Shown: positions 6,581 to 13,327, numbered from the stretch's first letter. The stretch is DNA of 16,738 nucleotides from Competibacteraceae bacterium UBA3908 (GCA_002391525.1 DGFE01000099.1:1-16738), one strand, 5' to 3'. Translations and numbers: made by a program. Notes: generated by a model not told the origin, from the letters alone.

Positions 6581-8480
6581 TGCAGTCGCTCCTCGATCCA
6601 GTCCCAGCGTTTTTCTTTCACCATCACGAAGCGACAGCGTCCCCCGGACAACTCGGCCCACAGCCCGCCGATCAGCCGATCATCCTCGGCGGCTTTCCAG
6701 CGGTCGGCGCCCCTGTATTCGACGGCGAGGATCGCGCCGGGCAACTGGCACAGGAAATCGGGATAGAACCGGCCGTCGGCTTTTTGCAGGAAGAACGCGC
6801 AGCCCGCGCGCCGGACCAGATTGCGCACCCAGAATTGCAGCCGCCCTTTCTGGGCCTGCGTATCCAGCCAGCAGGCACATTCAAATTCTTCCTTGCTGTC
6901 GAAATCGCCGATGCGCCCGTAATAGTGCCTGCGGAAATCAAAATGGCCAAACCGGCCGTCGTAGTCGCGACTGGGCGCGTAGGCCTGGGGATGAAACTCG
7001 AAGGCGTAGAGATCGCTGACCATGACGCGCACCGCCGCATTGTCGCCGAACAGCGTTTGCTGAAACGCCTGGGTCACGGCCTGCTGGCGCAAGGCCCGCC
7101 GGCGCCCGTCACCAGGCGGTCGCGCAAGGCATTGGCGGTTTCGGCGAAGCTGCGGGAGACGACGAAAGCGTAGAACTGATTGAGCAAACGGTTGTCGCGA
7201 CGGTGGGCGTCGGGTTGGCGCAGCACGCGCCCCAGCAGTTGTTCCACCGCCGTGGCCGAATGCAGCGCGGCCATGCTGACCAGGATGTAGGCGAACGGGC
7301 AATCCCAGCCCTCGGCCAGGGCTTTTTGGGTGATGATGAATTTCACCGGGCAGGCCAGGTCGCTGATGCCCCGCTTGTAGTCTGCCTCGATGCTCTCCAG
7401 TCCCCGCTCCTCGCCGGTGGCGATGGCGATGGCTTCGGCGGGAATGCGATGGTTGTTGATCAGTTCAGCCCGGACCCGCGCGGTGTCCAGGGTCTCGACG
7501 CCGGCGCGGCGCGGTTCGGCCTGAATCAGCGCGATGGGGCGCAAGTAGGCGGCGCCGGCGCGGCGTTCCTCGTCGGCGAGCTTGTGCAGGGCGTCGCGGC
7601 GACCGATGGCGTCGGCGAGGCATTGCTGCCAGTTCGGCTCGGTTTCCAGCACCACCGGCAGCTTGATCATTTCTTCCGCCTTCGATTCGGCGGCGGACAC
7701 GCTGTGCAGCACGTTCGACGGCGTGCGCTCCAGATCGGGCGTGGCGGTCAGTTCCATCACCCCGCTGGGGCGCAGGCGGGCCAGCATGTCGAACGCCAGT
7801 TCGGTGCGGCTGTTGTGGGCTTCATCCACGATCACAAAGGGCCGGCGCAGGCGCAGCACGTTGGCGAGGGAGTAGGGGATGGTGGCGTCCGCGCCCTGAC
7901 CATCCCGGAGCAGTTGGGCGCGCTGGGCCGGCGCGAGGTGCTCGAAGTGGTGCATCAGCGCGCCGCTGGACTGGTAGACCTTGCGGCATTCTTCGTCTTC
8001 GACCTGAAACGCCTGGCGGGTGGCGACGATGATCGTGGTCGAAACATCCAGCGTGGCGCGGGTGACGCTCTTGGCTTCCTCCAGGTCCATCACCGTGACC
8101 GAGCCGGCCTCGCGCAAGGCGATGTGGTAGGGATGCTGGCGGTCCTTGAGCGCCTTGAGGGTCTGTTCGCGGATCGGCTTGCTCGGCGTGAGCCAGAGGA
8201 TGACGCTGTGTTCGCAACGCAACAGGTGAGTGTTGACCCGTTGAATACTTTTGGCCGCCAGCCAGGTTTTGCCGCCGCCGGTGGGCACCCGCAGGCAGAA
8301 ATACGGCATGTCGGTAGGAAAGCCCGCCAGCGGATGATAGGCCAGACCCTGGCCCCAAAGCCGTTCGGTGACCGCAGTGAACGCGACCGCCGCCGAGGGG
8401 AGTTCGTGACAGGACTGGAAATACGCCTCAATGCTGTCCAGCACTTGCGACTGGTAGGTTTTGGGGGCAAAGCCGGTCAT
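6577..8480 (-). pseudogene. Type III restriction subunit (Res), frameshifted and internally deleted
   Basis: The first 468 codons (8480 to 7074) encode an SF2 helicase-type translocase. They carry Walker A VPTGGGKT (about 65-72), VDEAH (218-222), ELTATP (243-248) and motif VI QLLGRVLRQP (about 414-423). The frame then ends in out-of-family residues. The -1/+2 frame resumes near 7095 (ALRQQAVTQAFQQTLFGD) and supplies a 172-residue C-terminal nuclease region with FYPDF and AVEYRGAD, ending at 6577. Joined, the pieces give about 630 residues, whereas homologues I remember are about 880-1000, with a middle domain after the helicase. Both a frameshift and a deletion are therefore inferred at about 7095-7107. 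The nuclease E-x-K reads EYR. The ATG at 8480 is preferred because the conserved FAPKTYQSQVLDSIEAYF begins there; it follows the vapC stop by one base. Confidence 0.85.
6589..6594 (-). promoter_or_regulatory. Ribosome binding site deciding the TTG start of the speE-like gene
   Basis: GAGGAG on the minus strand is followed by 8 bases and then TTG at 6580. It lies inside the last codons of the res remnant. No ATG or GTG nearby fits the conserved start of the membrane domain equally well. Confidence 0.6.
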
Positions 8481-8481
8481 G

Positions 8482-8889
8482 TCATGTCGCATCCTGCCAG
8501 TTTTCAATCCTCAGTCCTGGAACTCGGCTGAATTCCAATACATTGCGCGTGACCAGACACAAATCGGCCGTGCGAGCAATCGCGGCAATTTGCAAATCAT
8601 AGGGACCGATAGGCCGTCCCTCACGCTCCAGTAAAGCGCGAATTTCACCGCAGTGTTCAGCCGCCCGATCATCGAAAGGCAGGCTGGGCACGTGAGCCAC
8701 CAGTTCGCGGATACGCGCCTGGTTTTCAGCAATCCGCTGGCTTTTGCAGGCCCCAAACCATAGTTCGGACCACACGGGCGAACACAGATAAAGTGCATCC
8801 AGCCCGGCGCGGCGCACGCCTTCAACAACCGCTGCGTGATTCTTTAGCAAGGCAATCCAGGCGTTGGTATCCAGCAGGTAGCCCTTCAT
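8482..8889 (-). CDS. vapC: VapC-family PIN-domain toxin
   Basis: This 135-residue PIN-domain ribonuclease is predicted to cleave RNA when released from its antitoxin. The acidic centre is intact: D7 in LLDTNAWI, E42 in VWSEL and D98 in PIGPYDLQIAA. The family ending LVTRNVLEFSRVPGLRIENW is also present. Length and motif spacing are typical for the tRNA(fMet)-cleaving VapC branch, though that target is not shown here. Its ATG overlaps the antitoxin stop by 4 bases (ATGA) and its stop is one base before the res ATG, so it is translated within the mod-res operon. Base composition is lower in G+C than the flanking res and mod, suggesting a separately acquired pair. Function is confident; the exact subfamily is less so. 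Confidence 0.9.
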   Translation of the reverse strand: MKGYLLDTNAWIALLKNHAAVVEGVRRAGLDALYLCSPVWSELWFGACKSQRIAENQARIRELVAHVPSLPFDDRAAEHCGEIRALLEREGRPIGPYDLQIAAIARTADLCLVTRNVLEFSRVPGLRIENWQDAT

Positions 8890-9125
8890 TCGAGCGGCTC
8901 CCGCGTTATATCAACCGCCAGATCGGCATCATCTATGTCATCGGGAAAATCATTGCCAATGCTACCGGCAAAATGTTCGATAAATGCCTCAGTGGAAAAA
9001 CGATTCGGAATAGAAGGGGTAATGCGATAGCGCTGTTCCAGATATGAAATGAAATCGAGTGTTTCGCGTTGCAAATCAGCAGGTAGCGCCCGCGCATGGG
9101 CATAGATGGTGTCAGGCAGGTTCAT
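8886..9125 (-). CDS. vapB: VapB-like antitoxin (DUF2281-type N-terminus)
   Basis: A 79-residue protein directly upstream of vapC, in the usual antitoxin position. The N-terminus (DTIYAHARALPADLQRETLD, then FISYLEQRY) matches the short helical DUF2281-type antitoxin pattern. The C-terminal half is acidic (NDFPDDIDDADLAVDITREP), as expected for a segment that wraps the PIN toxin. The ATG follows the mod TAA with no gap, and the ribosome site GGAG lies within the last mod codons, 6 bases before the ATG. The stop overlaps vapC by 4 bases. G+C is low here (25 of 60 at 8941-9000, 26 of 60 at 9001-9060). No separate promoter is evident, so expression probably depends on mod transcription. Confidence 0.82.
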   Translation of the reverse strand: MNLPDTIYAHARALPADLQRETLDFISYLEQRYRITPSIPNRFSTEAFIEHFAGSIGNDFPDDIDDADLAVDITREPLE

Positions 9126-10781
9126 TTAGATCTCCAGCGCATAAGGCGTTTGCTTGAAGGTGATATTTTCCCGTTGCGTGCGGGCGCCCAGCCGGTTGGC
9201 GGCGGCGTAAATTACTTTCGGGCCATCGAACTTCGGCAACGCCTCGAACACCGAGCCGGTCAGCACGTTGCCGCCCGCCGCCGACCGGTCCTTGAGGATG
9301 CCGTTGTAGAGCAGATAGATCGCGCGGCCTTCGTGTACGCCGAGCAGGGGTGACAGTGATGTTCTCCCCTCTCCCTCTGGGAGAGGGGCTGGGGGTGAGG
9401 GCTGAGGGTTCCAGCCCGTGCCGGTTTCGGCGAACCAGACGAACTCGGCCAACTGGGCGAACGTCACGTCCGCGCGGACGTGACCATCGGCGGTGAAGAA
9501 CGGTTCGGCGGACAGGCGGCAGAACTGGAAGCCGCCGCCCAGGCCCGCGACGGTTTGCCCCTTGGCGTTGATGTAGCCGCTGGCGACGCGCCGCACCCGT
9601 TCGGCGGTGACGGTGCGGGCGATGGTTTCATCCATTTCGACCAGGATGAACCGGCGGTGGCCACCGTCCTCGGCGTTCTGTTTCAGCACGGCGTGGCCGG
9701 TGGTGCCGGAGCCGGCGAAACTGTCCAGAATCAGCGAATCCGGGTCGGTGGCGATTTGCAGGATACGCTGGATGAGTTGTGTGGGTTTGGGTGTTGCGAA
9801 ATCCGAAACCGAGGGAATGCCGTGCAAGACTTCCCGCAATTCCTTGCGCGCCCCGTCGGTGTGCCCGGCGAATTCGTGTGCCCACAAGGTTTGTGGCACG
9901 ATGCCGTCGGCGTTACGAAGCAAGTGCTTGTAACGCTTGTAGGCTGGTACTTTTCCCTTGCCGTCCTTGCCCCAGTAAATCAGCCCTTCGACAACATGCC
10001 GGGCGTACTCTTCGGGAGAATAGGCCCAAACTCTTGTGCGCTTGGGCCAGATTGCTTTACCAGTATTGGGGTTGGTGATTGGGTAATACAGATTGGGACG
10101 TTCTTCAGCAGTCTTATTGCAAGTGTAGTCGCTGTTACGAAAGATACCTTTTTCATCTTCATATTTGTATTGCTCATCTTTATCATCGCCACGCGGCAGG
10201 AGATTACGCTTCCACTGCGAGGAACGCTGATATACCAGCAAGAAATCATGCATTGGCGCGATGGTTTTGTGATCGTTAGCCACTGCATATTTTTTTTGCC
10301 ACAACACCGTTGCAACAAAATTGCCTGGTCCAAAAATCTCATCTATCAACAATCGCAGCGTCGCTACCTCGTTGTCGTCGATGGAAATAAAAATCGCCCC
10401 GTCCTCGCGCAGAAACTGCCGCAGCAGCATCAGGCGCGGATACATCATGCACAGCCAGCGGTCGTGACGGTCCAGCGTCTCGCCTTCCTTGCCGACCACT
10501 TCGCCCAGCCAGTGGCGGATTTCCGGGCTGTTGACGTTGTCGTTGTAAACCCAGCCCTCGTTGCCGGTGTTATAGGGCGGGTCAATGTAGATGCACTTCA
10601 CCTGACCGGCATAGCGGGGCAGCAGGGCCTTGAGCGCATGAAGGTTGTCGCCCTGGACGATCAGATTGCCGGTGTCGGCGATTCCACAAGAAAGCTCTGG
10701 CGCCGGTTCCAGCAGGCGGAACGGCACGTCCTGATGGTGTTTGACGACGGCTTCCTTGCCGATCCAGTTCAGGGTGGGCAT
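9126..10781 (-). CDS. Type III restriction-modification DNA-methyltransferase (Mod), beta class
   Basis: This 551-residue site-specific adenine methyltransferase would use AdoMet to modify its recognition sequence. Motif order is that of the beta class: catalytic DPPYNTG at 67-73 comes first and the AdoMet-binding DSFAGSGTTG at 353-362 later, with the recognition domain between them. The C-terminal region has the family's GVHEGRAIYLLYNGILKDR. The frame is complete. Two oddities stand out. Roughly residues 135-300 are encoded by AT-rich DNA, unlike both flanks. Residues about 459-478 (including PSPPAPLPEGEG) are encoded by a palindromic repeat inserted in frame. The ATG at 10781 lies 18 bases after the miniprotein stop, with a purine-rich GAGGGGG about 13 bases upstream. 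The next gene, vapB, follows without a gap. The partner res is broken, so this Mod is effectively an orphan. Confidence 0.93.
   Translation of the reverse strand: MPTLNWIGKEAVVKHHQDVPFRLLEPAPELSCGIADTGNLIVQGDNLHALKALLPRYAGQVKCIYIDPPYNTGNEGWVYNDNVNSPEIRHWLGEVVGKEGETLDRHDRWLCMMYPRLMLLRQFLREDGAIFISIDDNEVATLRLLIDEIFGPGNFVATVLWQKKYAVANDHKTIAPMHDFLLVYQRSSQWKRNLLPRGDDKDEQYKYEDEKGIFRNSDYTCNKTAEERPNLYYPITNPNTGKAIWPKRTRVWAYSPEEYARHVVEGLIYWGKDGKGKVPAYKRYKHLLRNADGIVPQTLWAHEFAGHTDGARKELREVLHGIPSVSDFATPKPTQLIQRILQIATDPDSLILDSFAGSGTTGHAVLKQNAEDGGHRRFILVEMDETIARTVTAERVRRVASGYINAKGQTVAGLGGGFQFCRLSAEPFFTADGHVRADVTFAQLAEFVWFAETGTGWNPQPSPPAPLPEGEGRTSLSPLLGVHEGRAIYLLYNGILKDRSAAGGNVLTGSVFEALPKFDGPKVIYAAANRLGARTQRENITFKQTPYALEI
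9364..9407. repeat. Palindromic GC-rich repeat inserted in frame in mod
   Basis: CCCCTCTCCC (9366-9375), a 3-base TCT loop and GGGAGAGGGG (9379-9388) form a perfect 10-bp hairpin, followed by the GGGGGTGAGGG tail. I recognise this as a dispersed repeat common in some proteobacterial genomes and mostly intergenic. Here it is translated as NPQPSPPAPLPEGEG, between conserved mod segments ending AETGTG and starting SPLLGVHEGRA. No second copy is seen in the window. Confidence 0.75.
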
Positions 10782-10799
10782 TGTTGGTATTTTGCCCCC

Positions 10800-10940
10800 T
10801 CATTTGTGATAAATGCCCCGCGCCGTACCCGGCGGGCTTTTGGCCTCGCTGGCGCCGAACACGCTCCAGCCCCGGTATTGCGCGGTGGCGAACAGCGCCA
10901 GAATCAGAATGCCGCTGATCAGATAGCCACGATACAGCAT
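10800..10940 (-). CDS. 46-residue single-pass membrane miniprotein
   Basis: A short open frame between the DUF4178 gene (27 bases upstream) and mod (18 bases downstream), in the same direction. It reads MLYRGYLISGILILALFATA, then a polar tail beginning QYRGWSVFG and ending RGIYHK. One helix at about 6-20 is bounded by an N-terminal Arg and a polar glycine/serine-rich tail. GGAG lies 11 bases before the ATG at 10940, an acceptable but long spacing. I do not recognise a named family. Tight placement and a credible membrane segment argue that it is real, and small membrane proteins are plausible partners in DUF4178 operons. No function is assigned. Confidence 0.62.
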   Translation of the reverse strand: MLYRGYLISGILILALFATAQYRGWSVFGASEAKSPPGTARGIYHK

Positions 10941-10967
10941 GGGTTGGCAATCTCCGGGGTTAGTGGG

Positions 10968-12905
10968 TTATTCGTCGTCATCGCCCGCTTCGCCCTTGCC
11001 GGATGGACCGTGATCGCTTTCCGACCAGCGCGCCCGCTCGAACGCCCGCGCCCGCCAGCCGAAGATGAACGGTACGAGCAACAATCCCAGCAGCGCCAGA
11101 AAAAAATTGGTCCAACTCGGCACGTCGCGAAACACCGTGAAGGTGCCGGTCACGGTCGGCGAGGAAAGAGGCAGTTCGGCGTCGATGCTCAGATAATAAA
11201 TACCGGCTGGAATTTCGGACAACACCGCCTCGTCGCTGGCGTCGCCCTCCGACCACCGTTCGCCCTCGTCCACTCCCTGGTAAAAGCCGATCTCGCGACT
11301 GATCGCGTAACTGGCGCCGGTGTCGCGTTCGATCAGCGCCAGATCCAGATAAATCCAATTATTGTTCAGATTGGTTTCGGCGCGGATGATGACGTTGGAA
11401 TCACGCCCGCTCAACGCGAACGAGTCGGTGGTGAGCGTCTTGTCCTGGCGAGCGGCATCGAAAACGACGGTTTGCTGGTACACCCGCTGATCGGACGAAA
11501 GCGCCACGGTGATGAGCTGACCGACGAGCAGCAGCCCGATGAACACCCAGCGCAAGCGCCGGAATCGGGGTCGCTGCGTTTCGTAGGGCGAGGGCTGGCA
11601 GGCGCCGACGCCGATCCGCGCCGGCAGTGGCGACTCCAGGTGGAACGCGGTCTTGATCGTCTCCGGCTCGACGTATTCCGCCCGCGACCAGACGATTTCC
11701 CGGTCGGTTCGTTCCAGGCTCAACTGAAACGGCGGGGCGATGTAATCGCTGATCTCGCAGCGTTCGCCGACCTTGACCCGCCAGTAGAATTCGCCCAGCA
11801 CGTAGCTGACCCTGGCTTCGGCGGTCTGGAAGTGTCGGTAAGTCCGGTTCTGGTGGATTGCCCGGCCTTGCGCGCCGTAGCCGGTCACCAGTGGCGGTTC
11901 GGTGGTGGTCTGGACCAGACTCCAGTGGCCGTTGTATTCCACCAGCCAGCGGAAGCCCTGTTCGCGGTGAAACAGCAGGTATTCGCTCCATTCGTAATCC
12001 ACTTCGTCCACCGTCACCGTCCGCTGCAGATAGCCGATGACTTCGTATTCGGTGTCCTCCAGCGTGCCGCGCGCGCCCAGCGGAACCAGCGGCTCGTGTT
12101 TGATCCGGGCTTTGAAGGTGGACAGGATGCGGAAATTCTCGTCCGTGATGTCGATGATGGAGCCGCAGGTCCCGCAGGCCAGCGATTCGGTATGGCCCTT
12201 GGCGCGGATGATCAGCGAACTGCCGCAACCGGGGCATTGGAAGGCTTGCGTTTGGATGCCGGCGTCCGGCTCCCAGCCAACCGGCATGATCGCGCGCAGC
12301 CGACTCAGTTTGAGATCGTCGAAGCGCACCTGTTCGCCGACGAACACCAGCGGTGGATTCTCGCTGTAGTCGAGCGTGGCGAACACGTTGCCGGGGGCTT
12401 GCAAGTCCACCACCGGCGCCTCGTAGCCGGGTCCGACCCGGATCGGCAGTTCGCCCTCGCCGGCGATGCAGCGAGCGGTTTCGATGTTGGTCACCTGGAA
12501 CGCGCGACCCTTCAGCGTCACGTTCGCGCCCGCCCGTAGTTCCGGGAAGGGCGGCGGCGGTTCGGACAGCTGGATCAGGAAGGTCACGGCGTAATTGCCC
12601 AGCGTTTCGCCCAGCCAGCCGTCGCGTTGATTCTCGAACAACAGATACCACTCGTTCCAGAGTCCCTGGCCGTAGCGCAACTGAATGCGCCCGACCACGG
12701 TGAAGCGGGTTTTCCGATAGACGCCCTCGGTTCCAAGCTGGATCGGCGAGGGGTCCGGCAGCAGTTCCGCCATCTTGCCGATATTTTCCAGTTCCAGATC
12801 GTGGCGGATCAGCGTGCTTTTGCAGTAGTCGCAGACGGTCAGGATGGAGACAGCCGACCGAAACGTGATCGTTGCCCCGCAGGAAGGACAATTGGCGGTT
12901 TTCAT
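10968..12905 (-). CDS. Double zinc-ribbon, double DUF4178 membrane protein
   Basis: A 645-residue protein with a repeated architecture. Zinc ribbon 1 uses C6, C9, C25 and C28 (CPSCG, CDYC). It is followed by a first DUF4178 segment at about 50-200 with WNEWYLLFENQRDGWLGE. Zinc ribbon 2 uses C224, C227, C244 and C247 (CPGCG, CGTC). It is followed by a second DUF4178 segment at about 265-395 with WSEYLLFHREQGFRWLVEYN. A helix lies at about 453-470, then an extracytoplasmic-looking beta-rich domain (about 475-595), a second helix at about 600-616 and an acidic tail. DUF4178 proteins recur near membrane SpeE-like, DUF350 and PspA-type genes and are thought to act in envelope or stress systems; no biochemical role is established. 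No clear ribosome site precedes the ATG, but the first zinc ribbon fixes the start. It heads the leftward cluster. Confidence 0.85.
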   Translation of the reverse strand: MKTANCPSCGATITFRSAVSILTVCDYCKSTLIRHDLELENIGKMAELLPDPSPIQLGTEGVYRKTRFTVVGRIQLRYGQGLWNEWYLLFENQRDGWLGETLGNYAVTFLIQLSEPPPPFPELRAGANVTLKGRAFQVTNIETARCIAGEGELPIRVGPGYEAPVVDLQAPGNVFATLDYSENPPLVFVGEQVRFDDLKLSRLRAIMPVGWEPDAGIQTQAFQCPGCGSSLIIRAKGHTESLACGTCGSIIDITDENFRILSTFKARIKHEPLVPLGARGTLEDTEYEVIGYLQRTVTVDEVDYEWSEYLLFHREQGFRWLVEYNGHWSLVQTTTEPPLVTGYGAQGRAIHQNRTYRHFQTAEARVSYVLGEFYWRVKVGERCEISDYIAPPFQLSLERTDREIVWSRAEYVEPETIKTAFHLESPLPARIGVGACQPSPYETQRPRFRRLRWVFIGLLLVGQLITVALSSDQRVYQQTVVFDAARQDKTLTTDSFALSGRDSNVIIRAETNLNNNWIYLDLALIERDTGASYAISREIGFYQGVDEGERWSEGDASDEAVLSEIPAGIYYLSIDAELPLSSPTVTGTFTVFRDVPSWTNFFLALLGLLLVPFIFGWRARAFERARWSESDHGPSGKGEAGDDDE

Positions 12906-12950
12906 AAGAGAAAGATTGGCGCGATGACGGGCATGGGAAATTAAGTTCCT

Positions 12951-12979
12951 ATTTTATATCATCATCATAAAAATCCCAA
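12951..12979 (-). promoter_or_regulatory. Promoter of the DUF4178-mod-vapBC-res-speE cluster
   Basis: The minus strand reads TTGGGA (12979-12974), a 17-base spacer and TAAAAT (12956-12951), matching 4/6 and 5/6 of the sigma70 consensus in AT-rich DNA. Start near 12944 gives a leader of about 40 bases before the ATG at 12905. No other clear promoter is seen down to pyrF. Confidence 0.55.
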
Positions 12980-13012
12980 ATATCAAATCAGGTTTCCAAC
13001 GAGACTCCAGAC

Positions 13013-13041
13013 GAGTTATCCACAAAAACTGTGGATAACTC
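13013..13041. promoter_or_regulatory. Head-to-head pair of perfect DnaA boxes
   Basis: TTATCCACA (13016-13024) and its reverse complement TGTGGATAA (13030-13038) are both perfect strong DnaA boxes, separated by AAAAC. The symmetry extends to 12-base arms, GAGTTATCCACA and TGTGGATAACTC. The pair lies about 35 bases upstream of the candidate DUF4178 promoter -35. DnaA could regulate the divergent genes or be titrated here. A simple structural palindrome is the alternative. Confidence 0.6.
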
Positions 13042-13257
13042 TCGGGACGACCAGGAGAGCCGAAGCCGCAGAACCAGAAAAAACGGGAGCTTGATGCCAC
13101 AGGCGCAAATTGAACAAAAAGCGACCAACCATCGCACATTCCAAGCCAGCGGCCCAGCCGGGAATCCGACCAGACACGACTGCCAGCACACCCTATCCGG
13201 TCGCTCCCCACCAGCCGCTTCACACACCAATATGGATGCCCGATTTCGAGAAACCTG
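13042..13257. other. Intergenic stretch without a recognised feature
   Basis: Between the DnaA-box palindrome and the candidate dab promoter I see no credible gene, terminator or RNA. Short open frames here have no family resemblance and no placed ribosome site. Confidence 0.5.
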
Positions 13258-13285
13258 ATGACAACGGTCAATATTGTCGTAAACT
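13258..13285 (+). promoter_or_regulatory. Candidate promoter of the dabB-dabA operon
   Basis: ATGACA (13258-13263), a 16-base spacer and TAAACT (13280-13285) match 5/6 and 4/6 of the sigma70 consensus. A start near 13292 would place the adjoining inverted repeat at the transcription start and leave a leader of about 75 bases. Confidence 0.35.
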
Positions 13286-13290
13286 ATCTA

Positions 13291-13311
13291 TTCAATTAAC
13301 AATCAATTGAA
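13291..13311. promoter_or_regulatory. Candidate operator: 7-base inverted repeat with 7-base spacer
   Basis: TTCAATT and AATTGAA flank AACAATC, giving a perfect dyad with half-site centres 14 bases apart. It overlaps the predicted dab transcription start, a position typical of repression. No regulator gene is present, and AT-rich content makes chance dyads more likely. Confidence 0.35.
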
Positions 13312-13327
13312 TGAATTAAAATTTTTT

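Noticed and set aside
5240..6766. A 508-codon plus-strand open frame opposite the SpeE-like gene
   Set aside because: Rich in Gln/Arg/His as expected for the complement of a membrane-protein gene; no family resemblance. The minus-strand aminopropyltransferase motifs are decisive.
7074..7107. Programmed ribosomal frameshift joining the two res halves
   Set aside because: No slippery heptamer or downstream pseudoknot is evident, and a frameshift would not restore the missing middle domain.
8481..8507. Res start at 8507 or 8492 overlapping vapC
   Set aside because: The conserved N-terminus begins at the ATG at 8480. The upstream codons encode non-family residues within vapC.
9364..9407. Simple-sequence phase-variation tract in mod
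   Set aside because: G runs are only 4-5 long and there is no tandem tetra- or pentanucleotide repeat; the element is a palindrome, not a slippage tract.
9480..12539. A 1019-codon open frame on the plus strand
   Set aside because: It runs antisense across mod, the miniprotein and DUF4178, which have clear family motifs. High G+C keeps antisense frames free of stops. Its translation has no recognisable domain.
13013..13041. Replication origin
   Set aside because: Only two boxes, and no dnaA, dnaN, gidA or other origin genes nearby. Kept as a DnaA-binding candidate only.
13291..13311. CbbR box upstream of the DAB operon
   Set aside because: The dyad does not fit the TNA-N7-TNA pattern or a strict T-N11-A arrangement, so a specific regulator cannot be named.
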